Program-made: the position numbers and the translations under genes
Notes under the pieces: generated by a model
What the model was told of the DNA's origin: nothing
Databases searched by the model: none
What the model saw: the letters and a program-made list of their open reading frames with translations, nothing else
Origin: Clostridiales bacterium
GTDB lineage: Bacteria; Bacillota; Clostridia; Lachnospirales; Lachnospiraceae
Length of the DNA: 47,280 nt
Reading direction: 5' to 3'
NCBI GenBank assembly: GCA_029338615.1
Contig: JAQYAS010000122.1
Location: 1-47,280, forward strand
Shown here: positions 1 to 8,616 of the stretch, piece after piece
Numbering within the stretch: the first letter of the stretch is position 1
How the letters are laid out: the number at the start of each line of letters is the position of its first letter

Positions 1-189
1 CTGGCGAAGCTACATGAGTCGGATCTTATAAAGTTGATCGACAGTAAGCTTTCAAAACTCGAGAAGCAGGTTCTTGACGAATATCTCACCGGCGCTTCTT
101 ATGAAGTGATAGGGGAAAGGCTTGGTAAGCCGGCAAAATCAATAGATAATGCGGTGCAGAGAATCAGGGCTAAGCTCAGGGATGTGTGA
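1..189 (+). CDS. sigH: RNA polymerase sigma factor SigH-type, C-terminal fragment
   Basis: The frame is open from the first base of the window to TGA at 187-189 and encodes the last 62 residues of a protein. It reads like sigma-70 region 4: LSKLEKQVLDEYLTG, then SYEVIGERLG, then KSIDNAVQRIRAKL, the helix-turn-helix that contacts the -35 element. The LEKQVL and KSIDNA(V/L)QRIR wording is typical of SigH/Spo0H, which directs early sporulation and stationary-phase genes in Firmicutes. The start lies outside the window, so region 2 cannot be checked. Another ECF/SigH-like factor is possible from this fragment alone. Confidence 0.8.
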   Translation: MAKLHESDLIKLIDSKLSKLEKQVLDEYLTGASYEVIGERLGKPAKSIDNAVQRIRAKLRDV

Positions 190-339
190 TTATGGAATAT
201 ATCAGGCTGAGGTGTTTTTCTTATTTTCTATGATTCAGAACTGTCACAATAAGTATCGCAACGGTTAATATAACCATGAATTCAATTTTCAAGTGTCATG
301 GATACTGTCAAATGAATTGTTCCCAAGAATGTAAGAACC

Positions 340-371
340 ACGTTACTTAAAAGTCCCCGCATTTTTGCGAG
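340..371 (-). terminator. Weak hairpin downstream of the tRNA-Thr gene
   Basis: On the minus strand CCTCGC and GCGGGG pair around a 6-nt A-rich loop (plus-strand 354-371, one G-U pair), followed by ACTTTT. It lies about 65 bp beyond the tRNA end and may end its transcript. The T run is short, so this is tentative. A second hairpin, TTCATGCC/GGCATGAA with a 5-nt loop, lies at 395-415 and has no T tract. Nothing else was recognised in 190-435. Confidence 0.3.
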
Positions 372-435
372 GTTTAGATCGGTAAATAATGACAATTCAT
401 GCCATATAGGCATGAACGCTGAAGATTTTATAAAA

Positions 436-507
436 GCTACTAACGGGAGTCGGACCCGTGACCTCAACATTACCAATGTTGCGCTCTACCACCTGAGCTA
501 TAGTAGC
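436..507 (-). tRNA. tRNA-Thr (anticodon GGT)
   Basis: The minus strand folds as a complete 72-nt cloverleaf. The acceptor is GCTACTA/TAGTAGC, the D arm GCTC/GAGC, the anticodon stem CAACA/TGTTG with loop TTGGTAA (anticodon GGT, reading ACC and ACU), and the T stem ACGGG/CCCGT. CCA is not encoded; the discriminator base is T, which is also used by Bacillus tRNA-Thr. The T loop reads TCCGACT, so position 55 is C instead of the nearly universal T (pseudouridine). Confidence 0.93.
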
Positions 508-529
508 TTGCTTTTCAAAAGCAATAATA

Positions 530-558
530 ACTATAACAAAACAAAACCCAAAAATCAA
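530..558 (-). promoter_or_regulatory. Sigma-A type promoter of tRNA-Thr
   Basis: Reading leftward, TTGATT (plus-strand 553-558) and TATAGT (530-535) are separated by exactly 17 bp, with the tRNA 5' end about 22 bp beyond the -10 box. The 17-bp palindrome TTGCTTTT-C-AAAAGCAA at 509-525 lies in the short leader. Confidence 0.6.
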
Positions 559-737
559 GCGAAATATTTATAATTGTGAGAAAATTTGTGACAAATCAAA
601 ATATAATTGTGGTACAAGCATGAAAAGTATGGTAAACTAATCTCAATCATGTGCAAAAATAGCTATCATTTGTTTGCACACTGGAAATTCTGATTTAGAA
701 ATAAGAATATGAACATAAGCGGGAGGCAGTTGAAAAA

Positions 738-2414
738 ATGGCTGAAGAGATGACAGGTAAGAATTTCATTGAACAGATAATTGAGAAAGATATCGCAGAG
801 GGAAAGGTTCCAAAGATCGTTACCAGATTCCCACCAGAGCCAAATGGATATTTACATATAGGACATGCCAAGTCCATACTCTTAAACTATGGACTTGCAC
901 AGGAGTACGGTGGACAGTTCAATCTCAGATTTGACGACACCAATCCTACAAAGGAGAAGACAGAGTTTGTAGAGTCAATACTTGCAGATGTCAAGTGGCT
1001 TGGAGCTGACTTTGGAGACAGAGTGTTCTTTGCATCTAATTACTTTGACCAGATGTATGAGGCTGCCATCAAGCTTATCAAGAAGGGAAAGGCATATGTG
1101 TGTGATCTCACCGCCGATGAGATCAGAGAGTACAGGGGAACTCTTACTGAGCCTGGTAAGAACAGCCCATACAGAGACAGAAGCATAGAGGAGAATCTTG
1201 ATCTGTTCGAGAGAATGAAGAACGGTGAGTTCCCGGATGGAAGCAAGGTACTCCGTGCGAAGATAGATATGGCAAGCCCTAACATCAATATGAGAGATCC
1301 TATTATCTACAGAATTGCAAGGATGAACCACCACAATACAGGCGACAAATGGTGCATCTATCCTATGTATGACTTTGCACATCCAATCGAGGATGCCATC
1401 GAGGGTGTTACACATTCTATATGTACACTTGAATTTGAGGATCACAGACCTCTGTACGACTGGGTTGTTATGGAGCTTGGTTACAAGGATTCACCTGAAG
1501 GCACACCAAAGCAGATAGAGTTTGCAAAGCTTTATCTGACAAATGTTATAACAGGAAAGAGATATATCAAGAAGCTTGTTGAGGATGGAATAGTGGATGG
1601 ATGGGATGACCCACGTCTTGTCAGTATTGCAGCACTCAGAAGAAGAGGCTTCACACCATCTGCCATCAAGAAATTCATGGAGCTGGTTGGAATATCCAAG
1701 AGCCAGTCATCAGTTGACTATGCAATGCTTGAGTACTGTGTAAGGGATGACTTAAAGCTCACAGCCAAGAGATACATGGCAGTTGTCGATCCTGTAAAAC
1801 TTGTCATCGACAATTATCCTGAGGATCAGGTTGAGTATCTTGATGTTGAGAATAACCAGGAGAACGAGGATCTCGGAAGCAGAAAGGTGGCGTTCAGCAA
1901 GTATCTGTATATTGAGAGAGATGACTTCATGGAGGAGCCTCCTAAGAAGTATTTCAGACTGTTCCCTGGCAATGAGGTTCGTCTGAAGAATGCATATTTT
2001 GTAAAGTGTGTAGGTTTTGAGAAGGACGAGGCTGGCAATGTAATAACAGTACATTGTACATATGATCCTGAAACAAGAAGCGGTTCAGGCTTTGAGGGCC
2101 GTAAGGTCAAGGGAACCATTCATTGGGTATCAGCAGAGAGTGCAATAGATGCAGAGGTCCGTTTGTATGAGAATATAATTGATGAGGAGAAGGGTAAACT
2201 CAACGATGATGGTACATTAAACCTCAATCCAAACTCACTTGTTATCAAGCAGGGCTGTAAGCTTGAGAAGGCATTTGAGGAGGCACAGCCGGGGGAGGCA
2301 TTCCAGTTCCTGAGAAATGGTTTCTTCTGTGTTGATTCCAAGGCTTCAACAGCTGAGCATCCTGTATACAACAGGATCGTATCCCTCAAGAGTTCATATA
2401 AGCCGGGAAAATAA
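738..2414 (+). CDS. glnS: Glutaminyl-tRNA synthetase
   Basis: Class I synthetase that charges tRNA-Gln in the cytoplasm. The 558 residues match the usual bacterial GlnRS length. The HIGH signature is at residues 40-43 after PPEPNGYL, followed by RFDDTNP, and DGWDDPR and LRRRGF mark the GlnRS/GluRS core. The C-terminal anticodon-binding beta barrels include [10 protein letters not shown] and SLVIKQGC, as in E. coli GlnS. GGAGG lies about 11 nt before the ATG. Where E. coli has the KMSKS-type MSKRKL, this protein reads [11 protein letters not shown], one residue longer and without the S-K pair. Having glnS implies direct glutaminylation in addition to any GatCAB route. Identity is clear; the altered loop is the only oddity. 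Confidence 0.96.
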   Translation: MAEEMTGKNFIEQIIEKDIAEGKVPKIVTRFPPEPNGYLHIGHAKSILLNYGLAQEYGGQFNLRFDDTNPTKEKTEFVESILADVKWLGADFGDRVFFASNYFDQMYEAAIKLIKKGKAYVCDLTADEIREYRGTLTEPGKNSPYRDRSIEENLDLFERMKNGEFPDGSKVLRAKIDMASPNINMRDPIIYRIARMNHHNTGDKWCIYPMYDFAHPIEDAIEGVTHSICTLEFEDHRPLYDWVVMELGYKDSPEGTPKQIEFAKLYLTNVITGKRYIKKLVEDGIVDGWDDPRLVSIAALRRRGFTPSAIKKFMELVGISKSQSSVDYAMLEYCVRDDLKLTAKRYMAVVDPVKLVIDNYPEDQVEYLDVENNQENEDLGSRKVAFSKYLYIERDDFMEEPPKKYFRLFPGNEVRLKNAYFVKCVGFEKDEAGNVITVHCTYDPETRSGSGFEGRKVKGTIHWVSAESAIDAEVRLYENIIDEEKGKLNDDGTLNLNPNSLVIKQGCKLEKAFEEAQPGEAFQFLRNGFFCVDSKASTAEHPVYNRIVSLKSSYKPGK

Positions 2415-2496
2415 TATGCAGTTTATGATGTGGGGAGCGGCGTGTGTTTATGGGGAGACATACGTACATCAAAACAGGTGATTGGAAAATAATATT

Positions 2497-3144
2497 ATGG
2501 AAGATGATTACAAGAAAGTATATATACTTCTGTCAAAGACCGAGACTGTACCATCGAATCTTATAAAGTTTATGACCAGAGAACCGTATTGCCATACATC
2601 GCTTGCTCTGGATATAGGACTTGATGAGATGTACAGTTTTGCACGGAAGGGTGTGTATAACCCGTTTAACAGTGGTTTTATAAGTGAGAACATAGAGAAA
2701 GGAATATTTGGCAGACACAAGGGAACCAGATGCGTGGTATATGAGCTGAAGGTTACCGGCAGACAGTATGAACGCATACAGCAGGAGCTTGCCAGATTCA
2801 AGAAACATCCAGACAGGTATGGATATAACTTCATGGGTGTGTTCAGCGTATTCTTTCATCTCGCATATGAGAGAGAATATAATTTCTTTTGTTCGCAGTT
2901 TGTTGCATCGGTTCTTAAGAATGCCGGTGTGGATATGTTTCACAAGAAGCCGGGGTTAGTCAGGCCTGGGGATTTCAGAAGGTGTCCTGCACTTAGACCG
3001 ATATTCATGGGGCTGCTAACTGAGTACAGAGCATATCTTCATGAGAGGATGAAGCAGGCTCATGGAATAGACAATACAGGGCATATGAACAATCTAAAAA
3101 AACATACATTGCCAGACGGCTTTATGGCCTGGAAGGTCAGTTAG
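2497..3144 (+). CDS. YiiX/NlpC-P60-like permuted papain-fold hydrolase (DUF830-like)
   Basis: About 215 residues. Two islands suggest the circularly permuted papain-like fold: an early His in EPYCHTSLALD and a later Cys in YNFFCSQFVASVLKNAGV, the expected His/Cys pair of YiiX/YebB-type amidases or peptidases. There is no signal peptide or membrane segment, so it is probably cytoplasmic. The substrate is unknown; relatives act on peptidoglycan peptides or lipid amides. The start is ambiguous. A TTG at 2482 gives five more residues, but AGGTG would then be only 1 nt away; ATG 2497 has GGA about 10 nt upstream. It faces the next gene across a shared terminator. Confidence 0.7.
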   Translation: MEDDYKKVYILLSKTETVPSNLIKFMTREPYCHTSLALDIGLDEMYSFARKGVYNPFNSGFISENIEKGIFGRHKGTRCVVYELKVTGRQYERIQQELARFKKHPDRYGYNFMGVFSVFFHLAYEREYNFFCSQFVASVLKNAGVDMFHKKPGLVRPGDFRRCPALRPIFMGLLTEYRAYLHERMKQAHGIDNTGHMNNLKKHTLPDGFMAWKVS

Positions 3145-3173
3145 AGTTTAAAAGTATAAGATATAAGATATAT

Positions 3174-3231
3174 AAAAACCGCCTTACAGCTATCAGATGT
3201 AGAATCGAAGAGCGCTGTAAAGCGGTTTTTC
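3174..3231 (+). terminator. Bidirectional terminator between convergent genes
   Basis: AAAACCGCCTTACAGC pairs with GCTGTAAAGCGGTTTTT, leaving a loop of about 22 nt. A-rich and T-rich flanks on both sides let it serve the plus-strand hydrolase and the minus-strand DUF6062-like gene. Confidence 0.85.
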
Positions 3232-3254
3232 TGTTATTGATATATGAAATATGG

Positions 3255-3974
3255 TTATTCAACAAATGTATGTCCGATCTTGATGATACCTCTCGGCAGC
3301 GCATCTTTTGAATTCTTCCATGGTTCATTCTTATATCTGTAGTCAAATTTATCTATGAACCAACTTAGATCGCCATTTACACGTTCCATATTGTCAAAAT
3401 ATACCTTATTAAGAATTTCAATAAACTGGGAATACTGCTCTTTGCTCAGCTTGTTCTGGCCGGTTTTGTACAGTATGCCATAGTGGTATGTGCAGAAGCC
3501 TTTGCAGGCTGCAAATTTGTCTCTGAATTCAGAATCTCTTTTCCACATATGGAAGATAGTATCCACATAGCGGTCAAACATGTTGTTAATACGGCCGCAT
3601 ATGAAGCAGCTTTTCTCCATATTCTCTATATAATCCACAACAGGTGCATTTGGCGTATTTTTCCCAAACAGTCCGGTCTTTGCGGATGGTCCTTTGGCGG
3701 CCAGTTCCTTCATATCCTTAATTGTTTTATTCATATGGGTATTCATCATGAGAGCAAGTCCCAGACGATTTTTTTCCTGGTAAAGCATTCTCAGGTGATG
3801 ACTGCAGAAACCAAGTTTGTCTGTCATTGCACGGTTGTCGTCCTCCATGTAGCTTGGTCCCATTGTGTATTCAATTGCATTTCGCTCAAGATCCTTCTGC
3901 ATCTGACACATAGGACATTCACATTCGCTGTCAAATGCGTCATTTACTGGGATGGTATAAATCTGTTCTGCCAT
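3255..3974 (-). CDS. DUF6062-like cysteine-rich protein
   Basis: 239 residues, with AGGAGG a few bases before the ATG. No enzymatic domain was recognised. The protein has two matching sets of metal-ligand motifs: CPMC near residue 21 with CSHH near 57, and CFIC near 122 with CTYHY near 161. This is a duplicated CxxC...CxxH pattern suggesting two structural zinc sites in a helical protein. It resembles the DUF6062 family, widespread in Lachnospiraceae with no assigned function; that family call is from memory of the pattern. No signal peptide or membrane segment. Confidence 0.65.
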   Translation of the reverse strand: MAEQIYTIPVNDAFDSECECPMCQMQKDLERNAIEYTMGPSYMEDDNRAMTDKLGFCSHHLRMLYQEKNRLGLALMMNTHMNKTIKDMKELAAKGPSAKTGLFGKNTPNAPVVDYIENMEKSCFICGRINNMFDRYVDTIFHMWKRDSEFRDKFAACKGFCTYHYGILYKTGQNKLSKEQYSQFIEILNKVYFDNMERVNGDLSWFIDKFDYRYKNEPWKNSKDALPRGIIKIGHTFVE

Positions 3975-4135
3975 AAAACCTCCTGATACTTAGTGTTTGT
4001 AATGATCATATGTATTTATCACTGATATGGCATGAGCTGCATCCATTAAGTGACATTGAAAATCGTATACAGGTATTATACAATAGCCAAGTACATTTTA
4101 TAAGATAAAAAGTTGCTTATTTAAGAATATAAGAA

Positions 4136-5029
4136 ATGGCAGGTATACGGAAGATGAATGTAAGTTGTGAAGAAAATATAGTTACAGTTGAGGGTGTGAG
4201 GGACTTCAGGCTTTCTCAGATACTTGAGTGTGGCCAGTGTTTTCATTTTGACAAGTTGGATGATGAGATATATGAGGTTGTTGCATTTGGCAGAGCGGTA
4301 AAGATGGAACAGTTGGAAGATGTGCTCAGAATATACGGTTCAACGCTTGAGGATTATGATAGAATATGGAGAACATATCTGGATATGGACAATGATTATG
4401 GGATTATAAAGGACAGCGTTATAAAGGCAGATGGAGCACTCAAAACGGCTGTTGAAGAAAAAAGCGGAATCCGCATACTCAATCAGGATTTCTTTGAGAC
4501 GCTTATATCATTTATAATATCCCAAAATAAAAATATCCCTCAGATCAAACAGTGCGTGAAAAATATATCGCATAGATTTGGTGATAAAGTCATAGGATAT
4601 AATGGTGAGACATTTTACGTGTTTCCTGATGTTCAGAAACTGCATGCTGTGACCGAGGATGAACTCAGAGAATGTAAAGTGGGGTTTAGGGCTCCATACA
4701 TAAAAAATGCTGCGGAGGCAGTGTATTCCGGAGATGTCACAAAGGGGAAACTTGATGAACTGGACATAGCACAGGCGCGAGAACTGCTCATGACGATAAA
4801 GGGAGTTGGGGAGAAAGTAGCAAACTGTGTGCTGTTGTTCGGCCTTGGCAGACGTGAGGCATTTCCTGTGGATGTGTGGATGAAAAGGATCATGGAGCAG
4901 ATGTATTTCGATGGAAAAGATACGAAGAAACCGGATATAGAAGCGTTTGCGGTGAAGAAGTTTGGAACCCTTGGGGGATATGCACAGCAGTATCTGTTCG
5001 ATTATGCAAGGACAACATTGTTTAAATAA
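4136..5029 (+). CDS. OGG1-type 8-oxoguanine DNA glycosylase/AP lyase
   Basis: 297 residues. Removes 8-oxoguanine from DNA in base-excision repair and nicks the abasic site. An N-terminal OGG-N-like beta domain (GQCFHFDKLDDEIYEV) is followed by the helix-hairpin-helix glycosylase core (LISFIISQNKNI, then MTIKGVGEKVANCVLL). K227 in GVGEKVA is the Schiff-base lysine and D246 in FPVDVW the catalytic aspartate, as in human OGG1 K249/D268. No FeS cluster loop follows, which separates it from EndoIII/MutY. Start support is weak: ATG 4136 and in-frame ATG 4154 both lack a strong Shine-Dalgarno sequence. Transcribed alone. Confidence 0.9.
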   Translation: MAGIRKMNVSCEENIVTVEGVRDFRLSQILECGQCFHFDKLDDEIYEVVAFGRAVKMEQLEDVLRIYGSTLEDYDRIWRTYLDMDNDYGIIKDSVIKADGALKTAVEEKSGIRILNQDFFETLISFIISQNKNIPQIKQCVKNISHRFGDKVIGYNGETFYVFPDVQKLHAVTEDELRECKVGFRAPYIKNAAEAVYSGDVTKGKLDELDIAQARELLMTIKGVGEKVANCVLLFGLGRREAFPVDVWMKRIMEQMYFDGKDTKKPDIEAFAVKKFGTLGGYAQQYLFDYARTTLFK

Positions 5030-5061
5030 TCAGGTTTTATATTTTTTTTAGAAAATAAGGG

Positions 5062-5089
5062 TTGATTTTTTTATAGAAATGGATAGAAT
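5062..5089 (+). promoter_or_regulatory. groESL sigma-A promoter
   Basis: TTGATT at 5062-5067 and TAGAAT at 5084-5089, 16 bp apart. Transcription should start around 5096-5101, at the left edge of the CIRCE operator, the usual geometry for HrcA repression. Confidence 0.6.
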
Positions 5090-5100
5090 ATAAGACAGTG

Positions 5101-5127
5101 TTAGCACTCACATAAAATGAGTGCTAA
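5101..5127 (+). promoter_or_regulatory. CIRCE operator (HrcA binding site)
   Basis: TTAGCACTC-N9-GAGTGCTAA, a perfect match to the CIRCE consensus, 50 bp before groES. HrcA binds it as a dimer and represses groESL until heat stress. In the 5' UTR it can also form a hairpin. Confidence 0.97.
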
Positions 5128-5177
5128 GAACAGAGAGAAATAAAAGAAGATAAATAATAAATCAGGAGGTATATATC

Positions 5178-5465
5178 ATGAAGTTAAGACCACTTGGAGA
5201 CAGAGTAGTATTAAAGCAGTCAGTAGCAGAGGAGACAACAAAGTCAGGAATCGTTTTACCAGGTCAGGCAAAGGAGAAGCCACAGTACGCAGAGGTTATA
5301 GAGGTTGGCCCTGGAGCTGTTGTAGATGGCAAGCTGGTTCCTATGGATGTTAAAGTTGGAGATACAGTTATATATCAGAAGTTTGCCGGATCAGAGGTGA
5401 AACTTGATGATGAAGAGTACATAGTTATCAAGCAGGACAGCATCCTTGCAATTGTTGAGAAATAA
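5178..5465 (+). CDS. groES: GroES co-chaperonin
   Basis: 95 residues, the standard size. Seven copies cap the GroEL ring and create the folding chamber. The start MKLRPLGDRVVLKQ, the mobile loop around ETTKSGIVLP that docks into GroEL, and the end EEYIVIKQDSILAIVE are all canonical. AGGAGG precedes the ATG by about 8 nt. First gene of the CIRCE-controlled operon; groEL follows after 76 bp. Confidence 0.98.
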   Translation: MKLRPLGDRVVLKQSVAEETTKSGIVLPGQAKEKPQYAEVIEVGPGAVVDGKLVPMDVKVGDTVIYQKFAGSEVKLDDEEYIVIKQDSILAIVEK

Positions 5466-5535
5466 TAAATAATATAGAATACATTCTGACAGCATATGCT
5501 GCGGATGACATATATTGAACATAACATGGAGGTAG

Positions 5536-7173
<1,638 letters not shown>

Positions 7174-7198
7174 AGACATGTTTTGATAGAATAATATA

Positions 7199-7246
7199 TA
7201 AGGAGTCAATTTCTCTGGAACACTAGGGAGTTGGCTCCTTATTTAT
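7199..7246 (+). terminator. groESL terminator
   Basis: AAGGAGTCAA pairs with TTGGCTCCTT (one G-U) across a 21-nt loop, followed by a T-rich run (ATTTATATTTT). Confidence 0.8.
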
Positions 7247-7358
7247 ATTTTGTAAGACAGGGGCGATTGACATAGGATTAACTGTATGAGATAATTTTAT
7301 CTAAATGATTCCAATGCGTAACAGCATATAGTGATTTATAAGGGAAAGGACGGATATA

Positions 7359-7907
7359 ATGGGAGAAGACAATAACTTTGGTGGATACCAACCATCAGAT
7401 AATAATGAACAGGGTACCAGCCAGAATCCATATTCAGGACAGCCGAATGGACAGTATGATCAGGGATATGGACAGCCGAACGGACAGTATGGACAGGGAT
7501 ACGGTCAGCCAGGCGGACAGTATGACCAGAACTATGGACAGTACGGACAGAACTATGCCACACAGAATATGAATATGGGTGGTGGCCCGGGATATCCTCA
7601 GAACAATATGCAGCCACAGGAGAGCAAAGGTGTATCGATTGCATCTATGGTACTTGGTATATTTTCACTTACATTTGGATGTTGTATAACTTATATTGGA
7701 ATAACTACAGCAATAGCTGGAATAGTTACCGGTATTATAAGTTTGAAGAATAAAAAGCCAGGAAAGGGAATGGCGGTCGCAGGTGTGATCATGAGCTCAG
7801 TGGCACTTGTATTCTTGGTTTTCTGTATTATTTTTGTCCTTACATCAGACACATACAGAGAGATGGTTGATGAGATGGTAAAGCAGATCCAGTCAGGAAA
7901 TTATTAA
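7359..7907 (+). CDS. DUF4190-like membrane protein with Gly/Gln/Tyr-rich repeat tail
   Basis: 182 residues. The first ~85 are low-complexity, with imperfect tandem units of the kind GQPNGQYxQGY, probably disordered and cytoplasmic. A hydrophobic module with two transmembrane segments follows (ISIASMVLGIFSLTFGCC region, then GMAVAGVIMSSVALVF), separated by SLKNKKPGKG. This is the arrangement of DUF4190 proteins. The function is unknown; similar proteins in Gram-positives are small membrane proteins with sticky N-terminal tails. GGGAAAGGA lies before the ATG. Monocistronic between two terminators. Confidence 0.7.
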   Translation: MGEDNNFGGYQPSDNNEQGTSQNPYSGQPNGQYDQGYGQPNGQYGQGYGQPGGQYDQNYGQYGQNYATQNMNMGGGPGYPQNNMQPQESKGVSIASMVLGIFSLTFGCCITYIGITTAIAGIVTGIISLKNKKPGKGMAVAGVIMSSVALVFLVFCIIFVLTSDTYREMVDEMVKQIQSGNY

Positions 7908-7928
7908 TATCCATAAAAAATAACAGAG

Positions 7929-7964
7929 CAGGGGTTGTCGTTGTGAGGACAGCCCCTGTTTTGT
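7929..7964 (+). terminator. Terminator after the DUF4190-like gene
   Basis: CAGGGGTTGTC pairs with GACAGCCCCTG (one G-U) around a short loop, followed by TTTTGTG. Confidence 0.85.
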
Positions 7965-8097
7965 GTCATGGTGATAATAATTGAATGCTTAATGGATTTA
8001 GAATGATTGAATAAAGTTAATGATTAGTGTTATTATAAGAGAATGTAAAAAGATACCAAAGAAGTGGCAGTGATCTATGGAAAGGAATAAAGCTGTT

Positions 8098-8586
8098 ATG
8101 GATGAAAAAGATATCAGACGTCTTATTGAGGCAGCGGTGAGAGCAAGAGATATGTCTTATGCGAGATATTCACAGTTCAAGGTTGGAGCGGCACTTCTGG
8201 CATGCAAGGGAGATCCTGAAACCGGAGCGGATGTATGCGCAGGTGAAGTCGTAAACATAAATGAATTGAATGCAAGTGAGTACAGGATATTTACAGGCTG
8301 TAATATAGAGAATTCTTCATATGGAGCTACCATTTGTGCAGAGCGTACGGCCGTATGTAACGCGGTAAGCAATGGCTGCAGGAATTTCAAGGCAATAGCG
8401 ATTGTTGGCGGACTGAATAGTACAGGCATAAAAGGAATAACATATCCTTGTGGGATATGCAGACAGGTGCTCTCTGAATTTTCCACGGATATGTATGTTA
8501 TAGCTGCGCGTTCGGAAGATGATTATGATATGAGAAAATTATCGGACTTCCTTCCTGAATCGTTTGGCGTTGGACAGATGAAATAA
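8098..8586 (+). CDS. cdd: Cytidine deaminase
   Basis: Zinc enzyme that deaminates cytidine and deoxycytidine in pyrimidine salvage. The zinc/catalytic motifs CAERTA (Cys and proton-shuttling Glu) and PCGICRQ (two Cys) are intact, as are YSQFKVGAALL and GCNIENSSYG. From the chosen start the protein has 162 residues, longer than the usual ~130-140. An insertion of about 28 residues (GDPETGAD... to ...SEYRIF) sits where the short beta hairpin before GCNIEN normally lies. ATG 8098 is preferred over ATG 8077 because AAAGGA lies 10-11 nt upstream and MDEKDIRRLIEAA is a normal CDA N-terminus. The M16 gene starts 30 bp later, so the two are probably co-transcribed. Confidence 0.93.
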   Translation: MDEKDIRRLIEAAVRARDMSYARYSQFKVGAALLACKGDPETGADVCAGEVVNINELNASEYRIFTGCNIENSSYGATICAERTAVCNAVSNGCRNFKAIAIVGGLNSTGIKGITYPCGICRQVLSEFSTDMYVIAARSEDDYDMRKLSDFLPESFGVGQMK

Positions 8587-8616
8587 TAAATATCAATTAT
8601 AGAAGGAGAATATGAA

